Shown here piece by piece: positions 1-9,722 of a stretch of DNA of 64,000 nt. The stretch lies in NCBI RefSeq assembly GCF_901000735.1, contig NC_081541.1, positions 20,063,841 to 20,127,840 of the forward strand. Direction: 5' to 3'. This stretch comes from Corylus avellana (taxonomy: Eukaryota > Streptophyta > Magnoliopsida > Fagales > Betulaceae). Position numbers and translations under genes: made by a program. The notes under the pieces are model-generated. The model had not been told where the DNA came from. It saw nothing but the letters and a program-made list of their open reading frames with translations, and did not search any database. Every line of letters begins with the position of its first letter. The stretch's first letter is position 1.

Positions 1-2672
1 CGTCATTAGCAGTCTCATCAAACTGTTTCTTTCTTCAAATTACACGTTTTTTCATGAAAAACATGTTCTATTTCCATTATGGTTGCAATCTCTTTAGATG
101 AAATCATAGCCGATGCAAATCTAGTTTCTCTATAAGTTTTAAAATAGGAAATAAGACCTTCTAATTGATCTATAGCAACATCAATATGCATGTCTTTCGA
201 TTGTAAATTTTTACTAACAGTATTAACAGCAAATAAAATATCATACCAAATAGTCATACTCAATAAGAATTCAAAACTTTCAATCTCATAGGTTGCTAAA
301 CAATTAGCTTCACTTTTTGTTTTAGGATCTTCACTTGTTTTTGCTAATTGTAGCAAAGCCTCTCTTATTTGTGGAGTTTGAAATTTTATTGCTTTTATAC
401 TTTCAATCCGACTTTCCCAACGTGTTTGTGATAATGGCTTAAGAGTTAAACTTGTCACATTATCTAGTAATATTTTCCATCGTTTTGTAGATGACGAAAA
501 CAAAGTATATATACGTTGTACAATTCCAAAAAAAGATATAGCTTTAGGGCATGAATTAGCAATATCACATAGTACAAGATTAAGACTATGACAACCACAA
601 GGAGTGTAAAATGCTTTAGGATTTATATCTAGTAGTCTTTTTTGCACCCCTTGTTCTTTTCCCTTCATATTAGATCCATTATCATAGCCTTGTCCTCGTA
701 TATCACTAATGTTAAGTTCAAGTTTTTTGATTAACCCAATCATTTCAATAAAAAGATCTTCTCCAGTAGTTTCATCTACTGTTATAAATTCTACAAAATG
801 TTCTTCTACTTTTATTGGATTTTCTGAAATATTAACACATCTTAAAATGAGAGACATTTGTTCTTGATGACTTGCATCTGGGGTACAATCAAGTATAATT
901 GAAAAATATTTTGCTTCTCTAACTTTTTCAATAATACTCCCTTTTACTTCTGTTGCTAACAAATGTATCAATTCATTTTGTATATTATGTTCAAGATAAT
1001 GATTATGAATTTCCCCATCTTTAATACGACGAATATGCTCTTGCATTACTGGGTCAAATTCTGCAATCATTTCAATTAAACTTAAAAAATTTCCATTATT
1101 TTCTTGGTAAATTTTTTCATTTTGTCCTCTAAATGCCAAATTATTCTTACCAAGATTCTTTACTACAGCAATAATTCTCAATAATACTTTTTTCCAATGA
1201 TCTTTCTCTTTATTAATTTGTTCTTGGACATTTTTATCAATTGTTTTATTTTTTAACAATCTCATTTCTAAATCAATCCAATCATTCATGTTAGTAATAT
1301 GTTCATTGGTTGTTTCATGACTTTTTAGTTTAGCACTAAGATTTTTCCAGTCATTAGTCCCTTCATTAGCTAGTTGCATTCTATTAGGTTTTGAATTAAA
1401 CAACTTGCAACAAAAACAAAATACTCTATTTACATCTTTTGAATAGACTAGCCATTTTCTATTATGTTGCTCCCCATTTGATAATTTTCGTATATAATAT
1501 GTATTAGAAAAATGCCTAGAGTTCTCATCTTTAGGAAAATCTATAGTATTGTATCTTATTGGACCATTTTCTACTAACAAATCCCTTAATTTTGCATCAA
1601 TATTTTTCCATTGGCCTGGATCATAAATATTTGTAGCAATAGATTTAGATACATCAATAACATTTTCATTATCTTCTAATTCTTTTTGAAGAGTTTCTTG
1701 TTCATTTATGAGTTTTTCACCTAAATTATCCTCAATATTTTGTTTATTGTTAATAACAAATTTATTTAGAGCTCCTCTTTGAGATTCAATCAATTTATCT
1801 ATTTTTTTTTTTTTTTTAAGTTTTTCATATCCAGATGCATATTTTCTAGTAGACATGTTTAATTAAGAATACTAACAAATTAAACAAACACGATTTATCT
1901 AAAATAAATTATGACTATAATAAAATAAATGACAAAAATAGAACAATAAAACCTGATTTGGCAAAGGAATTATGAAGTAGTTCTTGAAGATAGGACAAGA
2001 GACTTAGTCACTCGGAGTCGGAGAGGAAGAGAAAATGATGAGATAGGTAGAGAAGAAAAACTCAGAAAAGAGCAAGTAAAGAGGAGAGGTAAAGTGGCAA
2101 ATATAGAGATTGATATTTAAAATGCCCATGGTGACAGCAATTTATATTTTTGGCTTTTGGCTTTTCCTATATGGCTAAATAATAAATAAAAAATAAATAA
2201 TAATATTTTATTTCTTCTAACGTTTATATTTTCATCAAAAACAAAAATTTCTAGAGAGAGGCCAATGGCCATGATGATGAATGAATGAGGTAGGCATGTA
2301 TAGGGTACTGTAGCGTCGGGTACTGTAGCGTCAGGGCGTCAGGGTACTGTAGCGTCAGCTCTAGGGAATTGGCCTTAATGATGTCAAAAGGCTTTAATGT
2401 TTTGTCTTTTTTTAATTTATTTTTTGAATTATTTTTAAAATTAAAATAGACTTATTAATTGAGGTCTTATTAAATTGAGACCTTAAATTTTGATAAAAAA
2501 AATTTTTAGGCCCTACTAAAAAAAATTTGGGCCTTCAATTTTTTTTTGGGTCCAAAATAATTTTTTTTTTTTTTTTTAATTTTTTTTTAACTCAAAAATT
2601 TTTTTTTTGGGCCTTATTAAATTGGGGGCCCTAGGCGAGGGCCTAACTCGCCTAGGGCCTGAGCCGGCCCTG
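1..2672 (-). mobile_element. hAT DNA transposon, right-hand part (left end outside window)
   Basis: The right terminus is visible at 2672. Read on the minus strand, the end begins CAGGGCCGGCTCAGGCCC, a typical hAT terminal sequence, and the 200 bp inside it are dense in GGCCC/GGGCC subterminal motifs. The next 8 bases (2673-2680, cctggtag) are the expected size of a hAT target duplication and are also the first in-frame codons of an interrupted MULE transposase. The element carries its transposase on the minus strand at 18-1856. Between them, a 15-bp unit gggtactgtagcgtc occurs three times (2303-2317, 2318-2332, 2342-2356). The left end and left target duplication lie outside the window. Confidence 0.85.
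18..1856 (-). CDS. hAT-family transposase (TTF-type zinc finger, DUF4371), truncated by a frameshift
   Basis: This is a 612-codon ORF for a cut-and-paste transposase of the plant hAT group annotated as TTF-type zinc-finger or ZMYM1-like proteins. In order it shows a basic Lys-rich start, a zinc-finger segment (WLVYSKDVNRVFCFCCKLF, about residues 134-152), a DUF4371 region (FRGQNEKIYQEN, about 240-330) and an RNase H-like catalytic core containing ILDCTPDASHQEQ and GQGYDNGSNMKG. Family members are usually longer and end in a C-terminal hAT dimerisation domain, which is missing. The final residues before the TGA at 18-20 do not fit the family, whereas the +1 frame of the same DNA reads RKKQFDE, a familiar motif, and also contains a TGA. 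I infer a recent frameshift near positions 40-55, so the copy is probably inactive. Confidence 0.85.
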   Translation of the reverse strand: MSTRKYASGYEKLKKKKKIDKLIESQRGALNKFVINNKQNIEDNLGEKLINEQETLQKELEDNENVIDVSKSIATNIYDPGQWKNIDAKLRDLLVENGPIRYNTIDFPKDENSRHFSNTYYIRKLSNGEQHNRKWLVYSKDVNRVFCFCCKLFNSKPNRMQLANEGTNDWKNLSAKLKSHETTNEHITNMNDWIDLEMRLLKNKTIDKNVQEQINKEKDHWKKVLLRIIAVVKNLGKNNLAFRGQNEKIYQENNGNFLSLIEMIAEFDPVMQEHIRRIKDGEIHNHYLEHNIQNELIHLLATEVKGSIIEKVREAKYFSIILDCTPDASHQEQMSLILRCVNISENPIKVEEHFVEFITVDETTGEDLFIEMIGLIKKLELNISDIRGQGYDNGSNMKGKEQGVQKRLLDINPKAFYTPCGCHSLNLVLCDIANSCPKAISFFGIVQRIYTLFSSSTKRWKILLDNVTSLTLKPLSQTRWESRIESIKAIKFQTPQIREALLQLAKTSEDPKTKSEANCLATYEIESFEFLLSMTIWYDILFAVNTVSKNLQSKDMHIDVAIDQLEGLISYFKTYRETRFASAMISSKEIATIMEIEHVFHEKTCNLKKETV

Positions 2673-5576
2673 CCTGGTAGTAGTGCTTTTGTACACAGAG
2701 ATGGAGCATTCTTTCAGAGGATGTATATTTGTCTTGATGCATGCAAGAAGGGGTTCATACATGGTTGTCGGCCCATAATTTGTTTAGATGCTTGTCATCT
2801 GAAGGGGGACTATGGGGGGCAATTGTTGTGTGCCATAGGCAAGGATAGCAACGACGATATGTTCCCCATTGCAATTGCTGTGGCCGAGGCAGAGACAAGA
2901 GATTCATGGCAATGGTTTATTGCCATTTTATTTGAGGACTTATGTGGGCCAGATGGCAGACTTGGTTGGACTATAATGTCTGACAGACAGAAGGTATTTG
3001 GTGTAAAATACTATTTATGTTCTTATTGTATTATTTTATTCCTTTATGTTATTACATATAATTTAACATAAATTTATGTGTGTAGGGGCTTGGAATTGCA
3101 GTTGAGGCTGTGTTGCCACATGCTGAGCATCGCTTTTGTGTTCGGCACCTACATGCGAACCTCAAAGCGAAAGGCTACACAGGGAAAGCTATGAAGGATG
3201 AGTTGTGGGGGGCTGTACGTGCAGCCAATGTTTATGCGTTTGACCATCACATGCGGAATATAATGTCAATGGAGAAAGGTGCACACGATTACCTTAGTGG
3301 TGTACCTAAGGCATCATGGTCCAGACATGCTTTCAACTGCCAAACCAAAAGTGATATGTTATTAAACAACTTGGCTGAGAGCTTTAACGCGTGGATTAAG
3401 GAAGCTAGGATTAAGCCTATACTGACTATGCTTGAAGAAATTCGTCTGCAAATAATGGCACGCTTCCAGCAGAAAAGGAATGGAATCCGGTCGACGCACT
3501 ACACAATATGCCCAAAGATCCAGAAAAAATTGGAGAGGTCAAAAAGCGATGCAAGGAATTGTATTAGTCGGTGGCAGAATGAGTTGGAGTTTGAGATCGA
3601 GGACATATACGAGCCACGGCGTTTAGTCCAGTTAGATCATCGCACATGCACATGTGGAAGATGGCAGGTGAGTGGGATCCCTTGCTCACATGCTTGTGCT
3701 GCAATTTACATGCATAAACAAAAACCAGAGGATTATTTGGATGATTATTACAAGATGGACAAGTATATGCAAGGATATGCAGCTCGAGTTTATGGCATGG
3801 AAGGTCCACAGACATGGCCAGCTGATGATCCATGCGATGAAATCCAGCCACCTATCATTAGAAGGGCTCCTGGTCGACCAAAGATTAGTAGGCGAAAAGC
3901 TGTAGATGAGCCGACTAACCCCTACAAGCTAACCCGTAGTGGATATATCGTTAAATGTGGAAATTGTGGGGGTTTAGGGCATAATTATAAAGGTTGTCAT
4001 TTACCTTTGAACCCAGACCGGAAGAGGTGGAAACCGAAGAAATATAAGCCGAAAAAAAGATGCTACTCAAGCACAGGTAAAACAAATACATTTTACAACA
4101 TAAGGTTCATATTCCAAAATTTGTTAACTTAATTATTATTGTACAAGTAATATAATAATTATTGTTGGTATTTGTCTGAATGTTTGGTTAAATTATTGTA
4201 GGGATCACAAGCTCAACCCCTACCAGAAGCAGAAGCCCACGGGTCATCACAGCGAAGTGTGCGTACACGTAGGGCTACTCAGTCACAGGTAAAATTGAAG
4301 TTTGTTTTTTTTTTTTTTTTTTTTTTTTATTAACAAAACTCTTATTTCCCGATGATTTCATAGCTACCAACTAATATATGAAAGTTTGCTGAAATTGGTG
4401 TTGTAATTTAGTAAATTTGTCTGTGGTTTAGCATTACTGCTTGCTGACTTGTCATCTACATACTTTAAGGAGCTACTATAAATACTGTGGACCTTGTTGA
4501 ATCTTCATATTTATGCTGCAATAGTTACATTGAAAGCAGTGAAATTTTAATTACTCTTGGAAGGGTATGTTGCGACATTTAACTTGAAAAGCTGGTTATT
4601 GAGATGTGACTTTGTCTTTGCTTATGTAATGGATGAACTCAGTAGCGCTATTTAGGATTGCATTGATGATACTTTAATGGAAGCTAACTCCACTTATCAG
4701 AAAAATAAAATCAATAAATAATGGGAGCTAACTCTAAGTTGGAAGTTTGGGAGGGTGCTTTAAGTTAAAGGTTAAGGAGGATTAAAATCTAGTATATGCA
4801 ATGGAAGTTCAGTGTTGCACAGGTTATTTGGAAATGCTTCATAATCTTTGTTTTCTATTAGAAAATTTTCTATTTATAGAAGTGTTTGTACAAGTAATAT
4901 AATAATTATTTGGAAATGCTTCATAATCTTTCCCTTTTTTTTTTTTTAACGCATTTTTGGGATCCCAACATGAACCACAGGCAGAGGCAGAAGCCCACGG
5001 GTCATCACAGCAAAGTGTACGTACACGTAGGGCTACTTAGTCACAGGTAAAATCCATGTTTTTTTTGTGGTTAAGAAAACTCTTATTTCACGATGATTCC
5101 CCCCGCCCCCCCTTTTTTTTAACGCATTTTTTGGATCCCAACATGAATCACAGGCAGAGGCAGAAGTCCACGAGTCATCACAGCCAAGTGTACGTACACG
5201 TAAGGCTACTCAGTCACAGGTAAAATTCAAGTTTTTTTTTTTTTTCTTAAGAAAACTCTTATTTCCCGATGATTCCATAGCTGCCCACTAATATCTGAAA
5301 GTTTGCTAAAATTGGTGATGTAATTTAGTAAATTAGTCTGCAGTTTTTTTGTACTTAAAAAACTCATATACTTGTGCTTAATTTGTAATATTCACACTGA
5401 TTTCCGGTTTTTCTTTTCTTTTTTTTTGGTATTTGCAAATAATTATTATTTTTGTTAACGCATCCTTTGGATCCCAACATGAACTACAGGCGGAAGCAAC
5501 AGCGGAATCATCACATCGTGGTAGTACACGTAGGGCTACACGTGTACTAAGAAGCCGAGGAAGTGGTGCTACGTAA
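2673..5576 (+). pseudogene. MULE (MuDR-type) transposase gene, 5' end displaced by the hAT insertion
   Basis: Reads MULE transposase directly from the hAT boundary (PGSSAFVHRDG onward). Exon A is 2673-2993, the intron 2994-3085 (GT...AG) and exon B 3086-4076, joined in frame through SDRQK/GLGIAVEAVLPH. Visible parts are the catalytic core (CLDACHLKGDYGGQL; SDRQK), a SWIM zinc finger (CTCGRWQVSGIPCSHACAA), an AT-hook-like APGRPK and a CCHC zinc knuckle (CGNCGGLGHNYKGC). The seven-A run at 4052-4058 appears to carry one extra base: removing one makes exon B end in ATQAQ at phase 0, matching the downstream mini-exons. Later exons are 4202-4288, 4981-5046 (with an in-frame TAG), 5154-5219 and 5490-5576 (stop TAA 5574-5576). 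The N-terminal half should lie left of the hAT element, outside the window. Confidence 0.85.
4202..5576 (+). repeat. Array of four near-identical, in-phase 3' mini-exons of the MULE gene
   Basis: Four exon-like blocks (4202-4288, 87 nt; 4981-5046, 66 nt; 5154-5219, 66 nt; 5490-5576, 87 nt) encode variants of AEAEAHGSSQ-SVRTRRATQSQ. The last three are each preceded by a T-rich tract, a ggatcccaacatgaa-like segment and an AG acceptor. The first three are each followed by a CAG/gtaaaat donor. The internal units are multiples of three and phase 0 on both sides, so any number could be spliced in without changing frame. The second unit has CAG changed to TAG. The final unit diverges and ends RVLRSRGSGAT then stop. 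Splicing is inferred, not shown. Confidence 0.7.
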
Positions 5577-6135
5577 TGATCACATTTATCACTTATCAGA
5601 TTTCTTCATTTTGCCTTTTTCCCGTATACCCATTTCATAATCAAGTGATATGTCAGGTTTTTTTTTGTTTTATGTTTGTAATATAAAAACAATTGGGGGA
5701 TTCATTTTGGGACTTTATGTGCTTGTTAGCTTCAATGTTGTTCATTAAGCATTAAACGTGTACTGTTAGTTATTGAATTACATTTTGAAATTTCGTCATG
5801 GCAATTACCAATTCCAGATTGTATTAGTGGACAGATAAAATTAATTCTGCCTGCAAATTATATTGTAGGGTTCAATATTTCAGACTTAAGAGCAACATAC
5901 AAATAATCATAAATTGCCGCATACAAAGAAAACTAATGCATGGAAATAGTTGTTCCATAAAAGTAATCAGCCAACCTGATAATTACGAACAAGCAGGATT
6001 TTTACATAATTGTTATATAGAAGCCATAACCATATATCCACGTGGACAACATAGGTAAGTAAACAATATCATTGACAACAACAAAACAGATAGTCTATTC
6101 CACTGATAATAATCTAATTGCCTCATTCCCATGCC
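5577..6135. other. AT-rich intergenic sequence, no gene seen
   Basis: This stretch separates two convergent transposon-type genes. I see no ORF with family signature. A 20-bp string ctgataattacgaacaagca at about 5976 recurs at about 6366 inside an intron of the neighbouring GRF gene, so the two sites share a small duplicated segment. Confidence 0.5.
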
Positions 6136-6740
6136 TCAATGCCCCATCAACCTTAGACAAATCAACAGTACACAAATCACCAACAAAAAAACCAACAAAT
6201 ATGTTTGGATCTTTAGTTTGCCCCTAAGTAATGACACTTCACATTTCAGAGAATGAACTTGTTTATACAGCACAGGTAGTTACTCCCTTCCGCGAGCACA
6301 GGTTTCTTTGTCATACCATTGGAAAAAACGACATTGGACAACTTTCTGTAATTACACAAAAAAAATCTGATAATTACGAACAAGCACGAAGTAATAACTA
6401 TTTCGTAACACCAAATTATCCAAATTCAAATACATTTTTACGGTCATACATAGCACACCCATAGAATCGCCTCCCAGGATTTTTTATAGTAGTGGATGTT
6501 ATAATTGGGCTTGTAAGTCCGCACCTACACTGCACAGGTTCCATATCCTCTTTCACCGATGATGTTATAGATGCCGACGACATTGACTGTTCATTCTACA
6601 GTGAAACCCACAATTATTAGAAGTAATCACAATTCCCTAATGGGTTTCACTAAATAAAATTCACAAACCTTTTTCATCTTCCCATCGTAGAATTCGCTCT
6701 CATTGTCTCCTATCTCGAAATCTTTCTTCCTCCTGTTCAT
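6136..6740 (-). pseudogene. GRF-type zinc-finger protein with C-terminal membrane segment, one nonsense codon
   Basis: I assembled this by eye from short exons. Exon 1 is 6740-6669 (24 codons, starting MNRRKKDFEIGDNES). Exon 2 is 6595-6434 (54 codons), with QCRCGLTSPI and KNPGRRFYGCAMYDRKN, the first half of a GRF zinc finger. Exon 3 starts at 6345 with QCRFFQWYDKETCARGRE, the second half. Both introns have GT...AG borders and keep phase 0. After RGRE (6283) comes TAA (6282-6280), but the same frame stays open to the TGA at 6138-6136 and encodes a short helical stretch plus a hydrophobic segment (LLVFLLVICVLLICL), the usual C-terminal tail of plant GRF-TM proteins. The product would be about 147 residues. 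The TAA marks decay, unless a tiny intron removes it. It lies tail-to-tail with the MULE gene; its function is unknown. Confidence 0.75.
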
Positions 6741-8028
6741 CTTATAATATGAACCTAACAATATATAACTGACATGTGAGAGAATAATCAAGCTCATAAA
6801 AGAAAAATAAAATCAAGCTTGCCAAAAGATTGTTCTCACTTCAATTTGTAATCTAAACAATAATGGGAAAAAAAAATGTACCCTAAACCCTAAACAAAAG
6901 ATAATCACATTGTTTAAAATGTGATTCCCCTGCAGAAATAGTACTGCTCAATTTGTAATCTAAACAATACTAAGTTGTTAGTGTAGTAGCTAGAGATGAT
7001 ATATGAGCATAGGCGGCTCCCTACAAACATGCAAATATGCAGTGTAATCAAACATGCAATAAGAAGAAATTAGCCGTAGCATCCAACCACGTATATAATA
7101 CTGCTAAATTGTAGAATTATGAAACTTCCCTAAACCCTAATTTACAAAGTCATTAAAACCCAACCAACCACAATCTATCATATCGCAACAATAATACCAC
7201 TTTTTTCTCCATTGAAAAATACTTTTATTCCAAATGTTAATACTAATATGATTAACATTTCTTTCAGTAATTGACATTTATTCTCATCAACTAAAAAGGT
7301 GGCAACAATATTGGAGGACCTAAAAACAAAGACATGCATATAAAAGTATGGCATGTACTATTAGGTAAAAAAAAAAAAAAAAAAATTCAAAAAATACTGC
7401 TCAATTGTAGAATGATGAAACTGGCGTAAACTATGCACAAAGAATTCCTATTTTCATGTCCTCAGCAATCCACCATTTGAGTAGAGAAGCAAAAAAATAA
7501 AATAAATAGTTATACAGATGAAAAAATCCCCCTTGACCAACTTGCCAGTGCACACGAAAAAATAATTGTCTCATTCCAGGACCACAACCAAGGTGGACCA
7601 CACCCACTGCCAATCAACAATAATATTGGCTCAAAAGTGCAATATTCGACAGATGTTGGACAAAAAAATGGTTGGGGATGGGGTTTCGACCAAAAGCTTC
7701 CAACACAACAAAAAAATTCAAAACACAACTATTAAAGGCTTCCATTTCAGTTAATCAACAAAACCCACAAAGAAATTTCGGAAAATACCTTCGTCGAAAC
7801 CAAATTTTTCCGATTCAAAATATTGTGAATCGACGGAAACCTAGCCGGAAAAGTGACGCCGGAATTGATGGTCCAAAACGGTGGGTACTGTCGCCGATGG
7901 CCTCTATCGCCAGTGGGTTCTGTCTCCGGTGGTTCTGTCGCCGATGGGGTCTGGGTCGGTGGCGTTTGCTGCGTCGGTGGCTTGCCGCTTGGTGTATCGG
8001 GTGGTTTGTAGTTTGACCGTATGGTCCG
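6741..8028. other. Non-coding AT-rich region
   Basis: No gene is supported. An open minus-strand frame at 7747-8064 encodes a Pro/Thr-rich low-complexity segment (tandem PPTQ/TEPPETEP) lying over imperfect GT-rich triplet repeats, and I do not regard it as a gene. The short T/A homopolymer at 7367-7385 and the rest look like decayed intergenic DNA. Confidence 0.45.
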
Positions 8029-8200
8029 TATGAAACTTGAGGGTTTCAAAAAAGAAGCCCTCAAGTTTAAGCCAAACTCACCGTTTTGGATGATCCAAAA
8101 CGGTGAGTTTTATATCCTATGTGTCCAATGTGAACACGTAGGATACAAAAATTCCACTTAGCTGGACTTAAGTGAAACGGTTCGTTTCATTCAAATAATG
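8029..8200. repeat. Four consecutive hairpins (foldback cluster)
   Basis: Consecutive inverted repeats follow each other. The first is aaacttgaggg / ccctcaagttt (about 8034-8069). The second is a perfect 17-bp stem aaactcaccgttttgga / tccaaaacggtgagttt with a 3-nt loop (8074-8090, 8094-8110). The third is atcctatgtgt / acacgtaggat (about 8113-8143, one mismatch). The fourth is gaaacg / cgtttc (about 8176-8190). This could be a foldback MITE or its remnants; terminal repeats and a target duplication were not identified. Confidence 0.6.
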
Positions 8201-8364
8201 GCAGTTACCAAAAATTAACGGTATGAAATTTCTAGTAGTTTCGAGTGACCTAAGGACTAAATTTCCGAAAAAAATACCCAGAGAGTTTTTAATAAAGGCG
8301 CGTTTACCTAAGGATTTTAGATATAATTTTCCTTTTTATTTTTACTTATAATTTTTTTCCTCTT

Positions 8365-8485
8365 ATTTTGGGTGGGGACCATGGCCTACCCCGGTCCCCC
8401 CCCTCCCCTCGTCTCTGGCTGTGCGCCACCCCCGGCTATTTCTGGGGGTGGCTTGTTGGCCACCCCCTCCCCCGCCCTCATTTTT
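8365..8485. repeat. GC-rich GGGGTGGC / GCCACCCC repeat fragment
   Basis: A short GC-rich island in AT-rich DNA, rich in ggggtggc and gccacccc that can pair with each other. The same vocabulary returns near 57030-57160, 58650-58815 and 59835-60030, so this is probably a fragment of the same dispersed repeat family. Confidence 0.4.
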
Positions 8486-8931
8486 TTTTTTAAATTTTTT
8501 TTAAAATAATTTATATATATTTAATATTTTTATTTACTTTTAAATAAGAATGATATCATCATTCTATTGAGGATGACGTGATACACTAATGGAATCTGTT
8601 AATTATTTTGATGGAATTTGATTATAGGAATTAAATTATTATTGTGGCCTATCTTGATAATTTCTGAATTAGTATTATTTTTTTTTTTATATCACATAGA
8701 TGAATTTTTAATCTAGACAATAACATTAACTGAGTTTGCATTTATATATTTTTTAGTTTAAGGCTCTTTTAAATGTTTTTTAGTTTTTAGTATTTACTTT
8801 TTATTTTTATAAATAAATTTATAAGTGTTTTTTTTTTTTTTTTTTAAATTTTAATATATTTATATTTTTTGTTTTTGCGAGAGGGAACTTAATTTTCCCT
8901 CTGATTCCTCATCTCCCGCCCTAGAAATTAA

Positions 8932-9330
8932 GTCTATATATTTCTCCCTATACAATATATCCCTCATTATATATTTTCCCTAGCCTCTCCCCGCGCGGCC
9001 CGCCAGTCCCCCCTCTCTTCATCTCCATATCCCTATCGCCCAGTGACCCGCGCGGTTGGCCAACCCACCGGCCATCTTCTCCAGTCGAAACCGGCCAGCC
9101 TCTCTCTACGGCGCCAGTCCCCCCTTCTCTCCATCTCCATATCCCTATCTCTCTCTCCCGCGCCAAGTGACCCGCGCGGTTGGCCAACCCACTGGCCATC
9201 TTCTCCAGTCGAAACCGGCCGGCCATCTCCCTCTCCATCTCCCCGATCGATCGACGCGTACGTATCCTCTCTCTACGGTGCCCAGATAGTGCTCTCTCTC
9301 TCCGGCTGGCGATTAATCCGCCGTTACTGT
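8932..9330 (+). repeat. CT-rich leader-like region with a two-copy tandem duplication
   Basis: A TATA-like tctatatattt near 8931 is followed by pyrimidine-rich GC-rich DNA. A unit containing gtgacccgcgcggttggcc and ccagtcgaaaccggcc occurs twice, starting at 9043 and 9167 (period about 111-124 bp). It looks like a plant promoter plus 5' leader, and gtgagtctctctctgtctc at about 9342 resembles a leader-intron donor. No coding exon follows, so this may be the orphaned front of a lost or retro-copied gene; that is speculation. Confidence 0.4.
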
Positions 9331-9547
9331 TCCTGTACTAGTGAGTCTCTCTCTGTCTCTGTTTCTCTTTGTCTCTGCTGTCCCTTTAAGTTGTCGATTT
9401 TGGGATTGTAATAGTCAGATTTTTGATGTATTATGATTTTTAGGAGAATTAGGGATTTTAAATTCAGCAAAGTTTTCTCTGCTTTTAGGAGTATACTCCT
9501 AAATTAGGATTTTAATACGTATTAGACGATTCTAAAGTTTTCACTGT

Positions 9548-9722
9548 TTTGTTGGATTTCTGGGTTGTGCAATTGTGTTTAATTACCTGCTTGTTCTATG
9601 TTCTCGTTATTGTATTGAAAAGAGTTGGATTAGACGTTTCGAAAGTGTTGGGTTGTTTTGTTGGATTACTGGTTTTCTGGGTTGTGTAATTGTGTTTGAT
9701 TACCTGCTTGTTCTATTTGCTG
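9548..9722. repeat. Tandem duplication, about 108-bp period
   Basis: The segment tttgttggatt...ctgggttgtg.aattgtgttt.attacctgcttgttctat occurs at about 9549-9599 and again at about 9658-9717 with a few substitutions. Both copies lie in non-coding DNA. Confidence 0.6.

Noticed and set aside
2607..2672. Apparent N-terminus (MGLIKLGALGEG...) of the MULE ORF
   Set aside because: These codons lie inside the hAT terminal repeat; the real MULE reading starts at 2673.
3564..3905. Open frames overlapping the MULE exon on the other strand and in another frame
   Set aside because: Shadows of the transposase coding frame, which carries the SWIM and knuckle motifs.
7747..8064. Pro/Thr-rich minus-strand ORF
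   Set aside because: Low-complexity translation of GT-rich repeats without domain, splice context or conservation signal.
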